A DNA stretch of 34,671 nt from CAYQQU01 sp964419545 (GTDB lineage Bacteria > Bacteroidota > Bacteroidia > Chitinophagales > Saprospiraceae): NCBI GenBank assembly GCA_964419545.1, contig CAYQQU010000059.1, forward strand, positions 1-34,671. Direction: 5' to 3'. Of this stretch, positions 1-7,277 are shown one piece after another. Made by a program: the position numbers and the translations under genes. The notes beneath the pieces are model-generated. The model was given only the letters and a program-made list of their open reading frames with translations. It was not told the DNA's origin and did no database searches. Within the stretch, counting starts at the first letter, position 1. Every line of letters starts with the position of its first letter.

Positions 1-8
1 GTTTTTGG

Positions 9-581
9 CTAATATATGCAATACCCAGCATTTAACCCTTGACAGACCACTAGTGTAAAAGTGTTTTGGCTTAAATTACTAAACAAATGATCATATTCAC
101 CGAAAACCATCCAATTGGCATTGATGATGTAATGAACTCCTGCCCCTAAATTAATACCATATTCCCGGAAAACTTCTTCCTCCTCGATCTGTCCATCGTG
201 TAGATATACCTCTTTCTCCTGACTAAAATTTAAGCCGGTCAAGCCGTACAGTCCCAACGTTTCGGTTAATTCCATTACGTAATGCCCATTGAGGTTAATC
301 TCGAAAAGATCCCTTTCTAGCACCTGATTATCCTGCGAAGTGGTTTCTCTAAAAAACCAGGTAAATTCAGGGCCAATGCAGAATTTATGATTCCTGGAAT
401 TGATATAACCTCTGACATGAACACCAAGGTTATCGATATCGTCGCCATACACTCCTGCTAAACCCAGACTGTAGGTTTGAGCTGTCGAGTGCGAAAAACT
501 GCAGCATAAACTGATGGACAATACCAACAATGTTCCACAGTAAGTTTTTGGGTTACGATTTCTCATGCTCTTTCTTCTCAT
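9..581 (-). CDS. Outer-membrane beta-barrel protein, last gene of the YHS operon
   Basis: This 190-aa protein starts with a positively charged stretch and a hydrophobic signal peptide ending near residue 35 (HSTAQ). The rest is rich in alternating hydrophobic/aromatic strands (YSLGLAGVYG, GINLGAGVHYII, NWMVFGEYDHLF), as expected of a small porin-like beta-barrel. The extreme C-terminus (NAGYCIY) ends in an aromatic residue as barrel proteins often do. Two in-frame ATGs, at 581 and 566, arise from an exact 15-bp duplication, so the protein may be 190 or 185 aa. It begins 13 bp after the SMP-30-like gene stops, so it is probably the fourth gene of that operon. The function is unknown; localisation is inferred from the pattern only. 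Confidence 0.7.
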   Translation of the reverse strand: MRRKSMRNRNPKTYCGTLLVLSISLCCSFSHSTAQTYSLGLAGVYGDDIDNLGVHVRGYINSRNHKFCIGPEFTWFFRETTSQDNQVLERDLFEINLNGHYVMELTETLGLYGLTGLNFSQEKEVYLHDGQIEEEEVFREYGINLGAGVHYIINANWMVFGEYDHLFSNLSQNTFTLVVCQGLNAGYCIY

Positions 582-590
582 GCTCTTTCT
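561..590 (-). repeat. 15-bp tandem duplication covering a start codon
   Basis: The 15-mer TCTCATGCTCTTTCT (plus strand) occurs twice back to back at 561-575 and 576-590. On the minus strand each copy carries a purine-rich stretch followed by an ATG, so the outer-membrane gene has two equivalent, in-frame initiation regions. Confidence 0.9.
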
Positions 591-594
591 TAGA

Positions 595-2247
595 TTATTC
601 CCATGAAAATTTACCCCCGTTCCTTGTTCGTATCTTATACAACCCAGAGTGGGCTGTCAGGTACAAAGTTTTTCCATCATCCCCCCAAGCCATGTTGGCT
701 GGTCGCTCCGGACCAATAATCTTACCTAGTAATGCTCCATCTGGGTTCAAAATCCAAACACCACCTGGTGCAGAAACGAAAAGATATCCGTTTTCATCGA
801 CCTTTATTCCATCAATGGCCTCAGCTTCGTCCGTTTGGTTGAAATTGAAGAAGACCTTTCCGTCTGTAAGCGATCCATCTTCCTTAACACGATAGCGCCA
901 TACTGTTTTGGTATGATAAACATCCCGAATATCCCAGTTTCCCACGTACAAAAATTGTTCATCAGGAGAAAAAGCAAGTCCATTTGGGCCTCCCAAGTCA
1001 GTAGATAACAGACTTAGTTTTCCATCCTTGAACCGATAAACGCCCTGGTGGGGTAGTTCCTTAGCCGGATCCTCATAATTTGCGGGTAGTCCGTAAGGTG
1101 GGTCGGTAAAATATATGGCGCCATCAGATTTTAGCACTACATCGTTCGGGCTATTCAAGCGCTTCCCTTCGTATCGATTTGCCAGGACAGTAACAGGCCC
1201 TTTACGTTCGTGGCGGATTACCTGTCGATTTCCGTGTTGACAGACGATCAGCCGGCCTTCCCCGTCAATGGCTAAGCCATTGGAACCCGGCTGATGGTAT
1301 TTGCCAATATCAATACCTGAATACCCGGATTTGGTAAAGTAAATAGATACATTTCGGGAAACAGGATCATATCGATAGATCACATTCGCATTGGGATCGC
1401 TAAACAATAAAAAACCATCTGGATGCCAAACGGGGCCTTCTGTAAACTGGAACCCGTCGGCCAATTTCTCTATTTGCGTTTTCGGATCAATGACTTTTTC
1501 AAGTTCATCATCTATCATTACAATTTGACCAAGACCTTGCCAGCCGGCCGGTACAGGATAAGCCTCATAAAAGTCGACAGTACAGGACCGAATCCAGATG
1601 TAATTATCCGGTAGATCCGCCAGGGGGCCGTTAATACCAAGAATGGCAATACGGAATTCCTGTCCCGGCTGTGCATTTTCTGTGAGCACTACCCGGTTAC
1701 GGGCATTAAACCCTTTGATGGCGGAAGCACCAGATTGTCCAAAGGTTTTATTCAGCTTACCATTCACCCAAATTTCAGCGTAGTCATCCACAACGATTTC
1801 GAACACTACTCGCGTCCCGGAAGTAGATAATGCTCCTAAACTTTCCGGTATCGTAACTTTTAATCGATACCAGGCAAAAGATCCCAGGCCGGCGCCTCTT
1901 CGTTCTTCAAGAGTAGTAGGGTCAAGCGTTTCCCAGGAACTGTCGTCATAATCAGCAGCACCAGCATTTATGTTTAGTTCTTGTGTGTTGATTCGCTTTC
2001 CGGTTGGGTATAGCGCCAGTGGATCATTCTTCGCCGGCCCCGGAGCATTGAACTCGGTCGTCACGAATTTTGCGGGGCTAAATTTCCATTCTGCATCGAC
2101 TAGATCAACCCCTTCGTTTGTGCGAAGATCAACGTTCGCAGCTGCTTGTCCTATCGCTAATTCTCTGCTCTCTTGAGCCAGCCCTGTGAAAGAAAGAAAA
2201 AGCGCAAAGGATATATAAATTATTCTTTTCACGATTTTGTTATTCAT
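595..2247 (-). CDS. SMP-30/gluconolactonase-like protein with N-terminal beta-sandwich domain, secreted
   Basis: This 550-aa protein has a signal peptide (cleavage near residue 25, TGLAQ). Residues about 45-225 look like a jelly-roll/galactose-binding-like domain (WYRLKVTIPE, DDYAEIWVNG). Residues about 255-545 form an SMP-30/gluconolactonase six-bladed propeller. Family metal-site candidates are visible: E270 in FTEGPVW, N323 in GSNGLAID, N368 in NSPNDVV and the Asp of IDGIKVD. The family hydrolyses sugar or aromatic lactones, or phosphotriesters in some members. The substrate here is unknown. Its start overlaps the stop of the GlcG-like gene by 8 bp, implying translational coupling. Confidence 0.85.
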   Translation of the reverse strand: MNNKIVKRIIYISFALFLSFTGLAQESRELAIGQAAANVDLRTNEGVDLVDAEWKFSPAKFVTTEFNAPGPAKNDPLALYPTGKRINTQELNINAGAADYDDSSWETLDPTTLEERRGAGLGSFAWYRLKVTIPESLGALSTSGTRVVFEIVVDDYAEIWVNGKLNKTFGQSGASAIKGFNARNRVVLTENAQPGQEFRIAILGINGPLADLPDNYIWIRSCTVDFYEAYPVPAGWQGLGQIVMIDDELEKVIDPKTQIEKLADGFQFTEGPVWHPDGFLLFSDPNANVIYRYDPVSRNVSIYFTKSGYSGIDIGKYHQPGSNGLAIDGEGRLIVCQHGNRQVIRHERKGPVTVLANRYEGKRLNSPNDVVLKSDGAIYFTDPPYGLPANYEDPAKELPHQGVYRFKDGKLSLLSTDLGGPNGLAFSPDEQFLYVGNWDIRDVYHTKTVWRYRVKEDGSLTDGKVFFNFNQTDEAEAIDGIKVDENGYLFVSAPGGVWILNPDGALLGKIIGPERPANMAWGDDGKTLYLTAHSGLYKIRTRNGGKFSWE

Positions 2248-2722
2248 TTAAAAATTTTGCAGACAAGCCAGCTTTGGCTATTTCAACATCCTGATCAGCA
2301 CTGGCCGCGCCACTCACGCCAATTCCGCCAATCACTTTTCCATTGTACATAATTGGCAATCCTCCTCTCAGCATATTTTCACCTACCGTAATCAAAGAAC
2401 CGCGACCGTTGATGATGGCATCTTCCAGGTTTTTGGAGGGCATTCGAAAGATCGCCCCTGTCTTTGCTTTGCCATAAGAAACTTCCGATGCAACCGGAAA
2501 GGTTCCGCTCAATCGTTCCAGTAATATGAGGTACCCTCCCGCATCGACTATAGCAATGGCTGCTCCGGGTGCATTTTGTGATTTGGCATACGCTTTAGCT
2601 TTGGCCATGATCTCATGAGCACCTTCTAAAGACAGCTCATAGGTAGTAGAAACCTGGGCATTAAGTTCGATTCCTGCAAGCAAAGCGATTACTAAGCTCA
2701 GGAGAATAAAGCTATTTTTCAT
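2240..2722 (-). CDS. GlcG/HbpS-family protein with signal peptide
   Basis: This 160-aa protein has a signal peptide (about residues 1-23) followed by a single GlcG/HbpS-type domain (Pfam PF03928). Typical segments are GAAIAIVDAGGYLILLE near the start of the domain and GGLPIMYNGKVIGGIGVSG near the end. Family members bind haem or small molecules and form oligomers. HbpS acts as an extracellular haem and redox sensor, and GlcG is encoded with glycolate-use genes but has no firm function. Here it is exported and lies between a double-YHS lipoprotein (27-bp gap upstream) and the SMP-30-like gene (8-bp overlap). A role in binding a metal or haem-related ligand is inferred. Confidence 0.85.
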   Translation of the reverse strand: MKNSFILLSLVIALLAGIELNAQVSTTYELSLEGAHEIMAKAKAYAKSQNAPGAAIAIVDAGGYLILLERLSGTFPVASEVSYGKAKTGAIFRMPSKNLEDAIINGRGSLITVGENMLRGGLPIMYNGKVIGGIGVSGAASADQDVEIAKAGLSAKFLNE

Positions 2723-2749
2723 GGTTGAATTTTTTGGATTTGGGTGAAA

Positions 2750-3673
2750 TTATTTTGCGGGATCATCAAAAGTAACCCCCTTGCCTGATTTTTTGGCAAC
2801 TTGCTCAGGCCAGTGTTGGTCGGCAAGTTTTACATTCCCGGTAAGGTCTTCGTTAAAAAGGTCATAGGCTTTTTGAGAATGTTGCAACATCAAACGTCCA
2901 TCAATGATCTGAAATAATTCCGGGTTGATAGGACGGAGGCGATCACGGCTCATGGCATAAGCACAGAAAGCTCCATATTCCGGTGTGAACATTTCTGGGT
3001 TGTCTTTAAACAAATTTTGATTAGCTTCACTAGAGAACCAGTAGGTGGCGCCTTCATGCCGCGCTGAATATTTGGAGCTCCCCTTTACCGCTTTTTGTTC
3101 TTTAAAATAGGCTACCGGATCATAGCCGTCAAGAAGAACTCCTGACCGGTCAACATTAACGAGATAAGCCTTTTCTTCATCAGTAAGGATTTGCTTTCCT
3201 TTATTACCTGCTACATAAGGCCAGTATTTATCGGCTTTCACTAAGTTGCCTTGGGGATCTTTTTCCCATCCTCTAACCGCTCTGTTATTGTGTTGGATAA
3301 CCAAACGGTCGTTGATGATCGACCAGGTATTTACATTAATTGGAGCAATCCTGCCCAAAGAAACCGCATAAGCACACCATCCTCCAAACTGCACTTTGTA
3401 TTTTTCAGGATCCTCATCAAACAATTTTTTGTTATCAGCTGAAGCAAAATGGTATATGGCGCCGTCGTGAGTAGATTGGAAGTCAGCAGAACCTTTGACC
3501 GGTTTACTTTCCGTAAAAAATGCAACCGGATCATAACCGTCAATTATAACACCAGCAGCGTTGACATTAATAAAAGAATCGGGATCGCTTGAAGGTGTTG
3601 GATTTTGGGTCGGAGCTTGACAGCTCGTGGCGAGAATAATACTCCCAACTAAGATTAAAAGCGAATTTTTCAT
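2750..3673 (-). CDS. Lipoprotein with two YHS-like domains
   Basis: This 307-aa protein starts with a lipoprotein signal peptide, lipobox LATSC with the lipidated Cys at residue 18. Two homologous YHS-type units follow at about 35-145 and 170-280, each with the pattern DGYDPVAFF / VKGS / A.Y.FSS..N..LF. The Cys of the second half of each unit is present (GGWCAYA, GAFCAYA). YHS domains are usually about 45-aa metal-binding modules found in copper-handling and oxygenase proteins; this longer form is common as a single unit in proteobacterial periplasmic proteins. The duplication in one lipoprotein is unusual. It is the first gene of a four-gene operon reading down to position 9. Confidence 0.85.
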   Translation of the reverse strand: MKNSLLILVGSIILATSCQAPTQNPTPSSDPDSFINVNAAGVIIDGYDPVAFFTESKPVKGSADFQSTHDGAIYHFASADNKKLFDEDPEKYKVQFGGWCAYAVSLGRIAPINVNTWSIINDRLVIQHNNRAVRGWEKDPQGNLVKADKYWPYVAGNKGKQILTDEEKAYLVNVDRSGVLLDGYDPVAYFKEQKAVKGSSKYSARHEGATYWFSSEANQNLFKDNPEMFTPEYGAFCAYAMSRDRLRPINPELFQIIDGRLMLQHSQKAYDLFNEDLTGNVKLADQHWPEQVAKKSGKGVTFDDPAK

Positions 3674-3694
3674 AATTATTTTTTTTCTTGATTA

Positions 3695-4000
3695 AGCATG
3701 TTTGGAGCGGGTTCGTTATGAAAATCAACAGGTTAACTAAAAGAGTAACTACTTAGGTCCCTGCGATTGAGAGGCGAAAATGCCTGGTTTTGCCCCGGTC
3801 CTAGATGGGAGCCCAGGCGTTTTCGCCCTTTGCTCCCATTTAGGGTCGGGGCAAACAAAGGGCGAAAATGCCTTTAAAAGCAGGGCCTAAATAGTTACCT
3901 AAAAGATAAAATGTGAATTTACCCGGGTAAATTCACATTTTATCTTGACGACAGGTTCCTAACCTGTTGATTTGCAATAGAAGCAAGCTCCAAACATGCT
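3695..4000. repeat. 306-bp imperfect palindromic element with nested hairpins
   Basis: The ends are exact 14-bp inverted repeats: AGCATGTTTGGAGC at 3695-3708 and its complement at 3987-4000. Inside lie further complementary arms: 3722-3735 with 3960-3973 (exact, 14 bp), 3737-3763 with 3880-3905 (near-exact), and a GC-rich pair around 3789-3812 and 3835-3855. The whole can fold into one long branched hairpin. It sits upstream of the YHS operon and holds no gene. The termini resemble those of the hairpin at 22303-22466, which suggests a dispersed family of MITE-like or structural repeats. Confidence 0.85.
3903..3946. repeat. 44-bp perfect palindrome
   Basis: Reading outward from CCCGGG at 3922-3927, all 22 base pairs on each side are complementary (3903 pairs with 3946). 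There is no spacer, so it forms a cruciform or a tight hairpin. It lies inside one arm of the larger 3695-4000 element and has no counterpart in the other arm, so it looks like a separate insertion. Confidence 0.9.
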
Positions 4001-4220
4001 CTAATAATGCGAGTTTTAATACTCCAAAATTACAGCCTGCGATAAAGGAAGTATGTTACCTTCGTAACATTGAGTGATAATTTCAGCCTGCATATAAATT
4101 CGCTGGAATACGCAGAAGGGTAAGAACAGGAGTGGCGCCCTTTTAGAATGGACTCCGTAAAGTTGATGGGCGATCCGGTTTCAGGCAAGCCTCCCTAAAG
4201 TAGGTTATTTTTTACAGCCT

Positions 4221-4295
4221 TAACCCGGATTACTCATGGGTTCTTCGTCATGATGTTTGCCAGACTCGCGTTCATTCATGAATAATCCCGGGTAA
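4221..4295. repeat. Short inverted-repeat element with TAACCCGGATTA..TCATG ends
   Basis: The left end TAACCCGGATTACTCATG is answered by a near-complement ending at 4295 (CATGAATAATCCCGGGTAA). The internal stretch GGGTTCTTCGTCATGATG recurs, inverted, at 26815-26835. Related ends occur at 6205-6227, 20504-20530 and 26706-26843. The stretch 4001-4304 contains no gene. Confidence 0.65.
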
Positions 4296-4304
4296 GTCCA
4301 TAGG

Positions 4305-4883
4305 CTAACTTCCGGGTATTTTTTTGTTCTGAGCGGCGAGTTTAGCGGCTTTTTCTATTCTGGCGGCGCGGGTTTCCGGTTTCTTGGCCAGCTTTATCCA
4401 ATGGAGGATAAAGCGTTGCGTGGCGGGCGGAAAGGCAGCGAAATATTGCGCCGCCGGTGGATGAGCCGCCAGCGCCGCCTGCAAGTCGTCAGGCTGGATG
4501 AGGGCGTCTACATCGTCCATGAAGGTCCAAAGACCATTTTGTTTTGAAACCGCAATAGCCGCCCGGCCGGCGGGATGCATGCGGCCTTCCTGCTCGAGGC
4601 GAGCCGCCCGTTCTTTGTAAGTTTTAGCCCAGTGCTGCGCCCGGCGCGGACCGATCAGTTGCATGGTGCGGTCGGCGTCCAGTTTGCGGCGGATGCCGTC
4701 GATCCAACCGAAACACAAAAGCTCGTCGAGCACCTCGGAGGTCGAGATGTATTTGTCCGGAATATGTTTTTTGTAGGTCACCAGCCAGATACTTTCAGAT
4801 TGCTGGTGGTGGACCTCCAGCCAGGCGCGCAGTTCTTCGGTGGAGGTTACCTCCACCTGTTCGAAGTTTTCCGTTTTGATCAT
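4305..4883 (-). CDS. YdeI/OmdA (OmpD-associated) family protein
   Basis: This 192-aa cytoplasmic protein has the length and motifs of the YdeI/OmpD-associated family. The N-terminal half contains the family pattern ESIWLVTYKKH ... LLCFGWIDGIRRKLD, followed by RRAQHWAKTYKERAARLEQEGRMHPAG. The C-terminal part (from about residue 120) is a helical OmdA-type segment with DLQAALAAHPPAAQYFAAFPPATQRFILHWI. Family members are linked to peptide or bacteriocin resistance in enterobacteria, but biochemistry is lacking. The ATG at 4883 overlaps the stop of a small upstream reading frame by ATGA. Confidence 0.88.
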   Translation of the reverse strand: MIKTENFEQVEVTSTEELRAWLEVHHQQSESIWLVTYKKHIPDKYISTSEVLDELLCFGWIDGIRRKLDADRTMQLIGPRRAQHWAKTYKERAARLEQEGRMHPAGRAAIAVSKQNGLWTFMDDVDALIQPDDLQAALAAHPPAAQYFAAFPPATQRFILHWIKLAKKPETRAARIEKAAKLAAQNKKIPGS

Positions 4884-5035
4884 AACCGGTCAAGGAAATT
4901 GTTTTTGTTCAAAGGGCTGTAAGCCGCCATAAAGTTAACCCATTTGCAGGTTCCATTAGATTTCATGCAGCACATATAGCCATGCGATTCATCACGGCCG
5001 GGGGATACACCGGTACAATTACAGTGATCTTCCAT
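4880..5035 (-). CDS. Possible small Cys-rich protein (51 aa), unconfirmed
   Basis: A 51-codon frame starts at ATG 5035 and ends in an ATGA overlap with the YdeI-family start at 4883. It contains five cysteines in a short span (HCNCTG, YMCCMKSNGTCKW). The stop/start overlap is the only argument for reality; no family was recognised and codon use is not obviously coding. It could be a leader peptide or chance. The rest of 5036-5308 shows short frames on both strands without recognisable similarity. Confidence 0.22.
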   Translation of the reverse strand: MEDHCNCTGVSPGRDESHGYMCCMKSNGTCKWVNFMAAYSPLNKNNFLDRL

Positions 5036-5240
5036 TATTCGATATGATGTTCGGCACGTTCCGGAATCCTGTAGGCTTTGAGACCGAGACCGGGTTCTAT
5101 AACGGTGCATCGGAAAGGATTATAGATATGCTCCTCTTTAAAGATGTGAGTGAAGATCCGCGGAAAATGGAAAAACCTGCTAAAGAAAAAAACAACCAGG
5201 CGGTACTGCTTGAAGAAGAACATTGAGGTGAAATCTCCAA

Positions 5241-5275
5241 AACCCGTGAAACCTGACGCGACGGTTTCACGGGTT
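5241..5275. terminator. 13-bp perfect hairpin, possible terminator
   Basis: AACCCGTGAAACC at 5241-5253 is perfectly complementary to 5263-5275 with a 9-nt loop. No long T-run follows on the plus strand; on the minus strand the stem is followed by TTTT. It lies between divergently oriented transcription units, so it may instead be an operator or a REP-like repeat. Confidence 0.4.
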
Positions 5276-5308
5276 AAATGCGATTACCCTGTTTTTCCAA
5301 CCCACCTC

Positions 5309-5340
5309 TTTGCTCCCCAAAAAGGAATTCCCTATATTTA
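5309..5340 (+). promoter_or_regulatory. Bacteroidota-type promoter for the lipoprotein gene
   Basis: TTTG at 5309-5312, a 20-nt spacer, then TATATTTA at 5333-5340 match the Bacteroidota consensus TTTG-N19/20-TAnnTTTG except for the last base. The predicted transcript would start about 25 nt before the ATG at 5373. Confidence 0.55.
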
Positions 5341-5372
5341 ACTTGCCATTTTTTCATCATTAACACCCTGCC

Positions 5373-6044
5373 ATGGAAAAAATTTACGCCCTCTTCACCC
5401 TGGCCTCGCTGCTGTTACTGCTGACCAACTGCCAGAAAGAACAGTTCGGCGCCGATCAGACAGCCGCTGCCGCTCAACTTACCGCCCAGCAACGGCTGGA
5501 TAACCTGAACCCGCCATCGGTGCTTTTCCAGTTTTCCGTGCTGGACCTCGAAACGGATGAGGAATCGGGATGGATAATCGACCGCTCGGGAAATATCCGA
5601 ACCTATCACATGGTCTTGCCTTCCGGTCAGACGCCGCAAGCCGAAAATGAAATCTGGCGGGAAACGGAAGTGAACAGCCTGTACGATCGCACTTCGGAAA
5701 TTCTGGGCGCTGTGGAAATCGAAGCTTTACTTGCCCGCCTACAGCAAAGCTACAGCCTGAACAGCGCCGCGCTGACCGAAACGACCACCAACCACAACGA
5801 AAAATTACAGGTAAGCTATTACGCCTTCTCACCGGAATACGGTTCATCGAACGGCGACCGTTCGTCTTACGACGGAGAATGCGGCGCCGGCTACACGGAC
5901 CCCCACCAAAATGCGGACGACACGGCTGAGCCGCTGGTCAACCGGCGCATCATTCACCTGTCCGGCTACCTCAACCGCTACGAAAATTCAAATAACGGTG
6001 TTGACCTTTACCAGTGGCTAAAGCAAGAACAGGAGGAACGCTGA
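5373..6044 (+). CDS. Lipoprotein of unknown function
   Basis: This 223-aa protein starts with a lipoprotein signal, lipobox LLTNC with Cys at residue 20, so it should be anchored in a membrane and face the periplasm or surface. The mature part has a helical start (ADQTAAAAQLTAQQRLDNL), an IDRSGNIRTY element and a glycine/acid-rich middle (SYDGECGAGYTD). It was not matched to a known family. It stands alone with its own promoter and converges with the TonB-C-like gene at 6235; a hairpin at 6153-6194 separates the two. Confidence 0.75.
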   Translation: MEKIYALFTLASLLLLLTNCQKEQFGADQTAAAAQLTAQQRLDNLNPPSVLFQFSVLDLETDEESGWIIDRSGNIRTYHMVLPSGQTPQAENEIWRETEVNSLYDRTSEILGAVEIEALLARLQQSYSLNSAALTETTTNHNEKLQVSYYAFSPEYGSSNGDRSSYDGECGAGYTDPHQNADDTAEPLVNRRIIHLSGYLNRYENSNNGVDLYQWLKQEQEER

Positions 6045-6050
6045 CATTGC

Positions 6051-6112
6051 GGTTCTTCAGTTCTACTGTTCTTCAGTTCTTCAGTTCTTCAGTTCCACTG
6101 TTCTTCAGTTCC
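6051..6112. repeat. Short tandem repeat of TTCTTCAG
   Basis: Between 6051 and 6112 the octamer TTCTTCAG or close variants recur about seven times, in a GTTCTTCAGTTC pattern with two interruptions (TACTG, CACTG). It lies directly after the stop of the lipoprotein gene. It could vary in copy number by slippage; no coding role is seen. Confidence 0.8.
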
Positions 6113-6152
6113 AAAACCAAATCCCCCGTAAATCCCCCCCTTACTCCAACCA

Positions 6153-6194
6153 GCAAGGGAACCATCCGCCAGATTCGGCGAATGATTCCCTTGC
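6153..6194. terminator. Hairpin between convergent genes, likely bidirectional terminator
   Basis: GCAAGGGAA at 6153-6161 pairs with TTCCCTTGC at 6186-6194, with an inner CGCC/GGCG stem at 6167-6170 and 6177-6180. It sits between the plus-strand lipoprotein gene and the minus-strand gene ending at 6235. A weak T-rich tail follows on either side. Confidence 0.5.
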
Positions 6195-6204
6195 GATAAT
6201 AATT

Positions 6205-6227
6205 TAACCCGGATTATAGGAATGACC
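6205..6227. repeat. Partial copy of the TAACCCGGATTA repeat end
   Basis: TAACCCGGATTATAGGAATG resembles the ends of the elements at 4221-4295 and 26706-26843. Only one end is present, so it may be a remnant or coincidence. Confidence 0.35.
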
Positions 6228-6234
6228 CTTCCGA

Positions 6235-6861
6235 TTATCGATTATCGAATCCGATCAATTTAAACCGGACGGGTATGGTCAGTTGGGTCTCCACTCTTTC
6301 GCCGTCTTTGATCGCTGCGTACCACATGTCTTCCATGCCGGCAACGATGTCCGCCGCGGCGTCCGCGCAGCCAAAGCAGGGATCGCTTTTGGAGATAACG
6401 TTCAGGCGACCTTCGAATTTCCCTTTCTCGTTGAGCGAGAAAGTGACGTATTCCAATCCTTCCTGTTCGCGATTTTGCGCCAGGTCGGGATAGTCGAACC
6501 CTTGCTGTTGCAAATACTCCCGCAGTTTTTCATTGGAGCAGGCGAACTGGTCTTTCGCCTTCAGGCATTCGCCGCTGAACACGGGGGGCCGGTCAAATTC
6601 GCTGAGCGGCACCATATCTCTTTTCGTGACCTGTTGCTTTTTCACGATGGGCTCTTCCCAGGCAAACCAGGTATACTGGTGGGGATTATAAACCACCTCG
6701 GTTTCCCAGCCGATCAGTTCGTAGGTGGTTCCTTTCTCGGTGGTCTTGATATAGGTTTTGTCTTCTTTTTCCTGACCGAAGGCGGCGAGTCCCAGAAAAA
6801 CGAATAGCACCGGCAGTGAGCGTTTCAGGATTGATGGCAAATTTGATTTCAAACGTAACAT
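6235..6861 (-). CDS. Secreted protein with TonB C-terminal-like domain
   Basis: This 208-aa protein has a signal peptide (about residues 1-29, ending LAAFGQ). The C-terminal half, from about residue 90, has the layout of a TonB C-terminal domain (PF03544-type): PPVFSGE, a helix with a Tyr-Pro (FDYPDLAQ), EGLEYVTFSLNEKGKFEGRLNVISKS, a helix, and the closing strand TIPVRFKL. Unlike true TonB it has no membrane anchor or proline-rich spacer and appears fully exported. Such soluble TonB-C-like proteins are common in Bacteroidota and their role is unclear. A Cys pair (DPCFGCAD) sits in the loop after the second strand. Confidence 0.7.
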   Translation of the reverse strand: MLRLKSNLPSILKRSLPVLFVFLGLAAFGQEKEDKTYIKTTEKGTTYELIGWETEVVYNPHQYTWFAWEEPIVKKQQVTKRDMVPLSEFDRPPVFSGECLKAKDQFACSNEKLREYLQQQGFDYPDLAQNREQEGLEYVTFSLNEKGKFEGRLNVISKSDPCFGCADAAADIVAGMEDMWYAAIKDGERVETQLTIPVRFKLIGFDNR

Positions 6862-7150
6862 AATTCTATATTTGTTTCTATTTCAATGAGAAAATGGTAG
6901 TGAAATTGTGATTCCGAATTCCTTTTTGGAACGATAATCCATAACGGATGTTCGACAAAAAGCACGGAATATCAACCACTTATCCTGAAAAGTACTGCAT
7001 TGCCGGGCCTTGCGGGCTGCTCGGGAAAGCCACACCGCCAGCCCCGAAACCTGGCAACGGCGCCATACCAACCAATCTGGCTTCGCAATAGATCGGTACA
7101 GGAATCGCACGGGAAATTATTTGGAATTCCCACCAATCATTAAGGAAAAA
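6862..7150. other. Non-coding interval upstream of galK
   Basis: No convincing gene was found. A stretch at about 7063-7092 (CCAACC..TCTGGCTTCGCAATAGA) recurs in similar form at about 20586-20608, which suggests a degraded dispersed repeat. The 75-codon minus-strand frame at 6883-7110 has no recognisable similarity. Confidence 0.5.
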
Positions 7151-7181
7151 TTTGGCCATTCAAAAACAAGCGTTAATTTTA
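7151..7181 (+). promoter_or_regulatory. Bacteroidota-type promoter for galK
   Basis: TTTG at 7151-7154, a 19-nt spacer and TAATTTTA at 7174-7181 fit the consensus with one mismatch. This places transcription start near 7188 and argues that the real galK start is the ATG at 7278, not any codon further upstream in the same frame. Confidence 0.5.
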
Positions 7182-7277
7182 CGCTTATTTTTAATCGATA
7201 ACGGCGACGATTGGCCGGGTAATCGCTACTGCGTGGCGACCGCCACTGTCCGGCCGGCGGAAAAAACAGTTTCCTCG

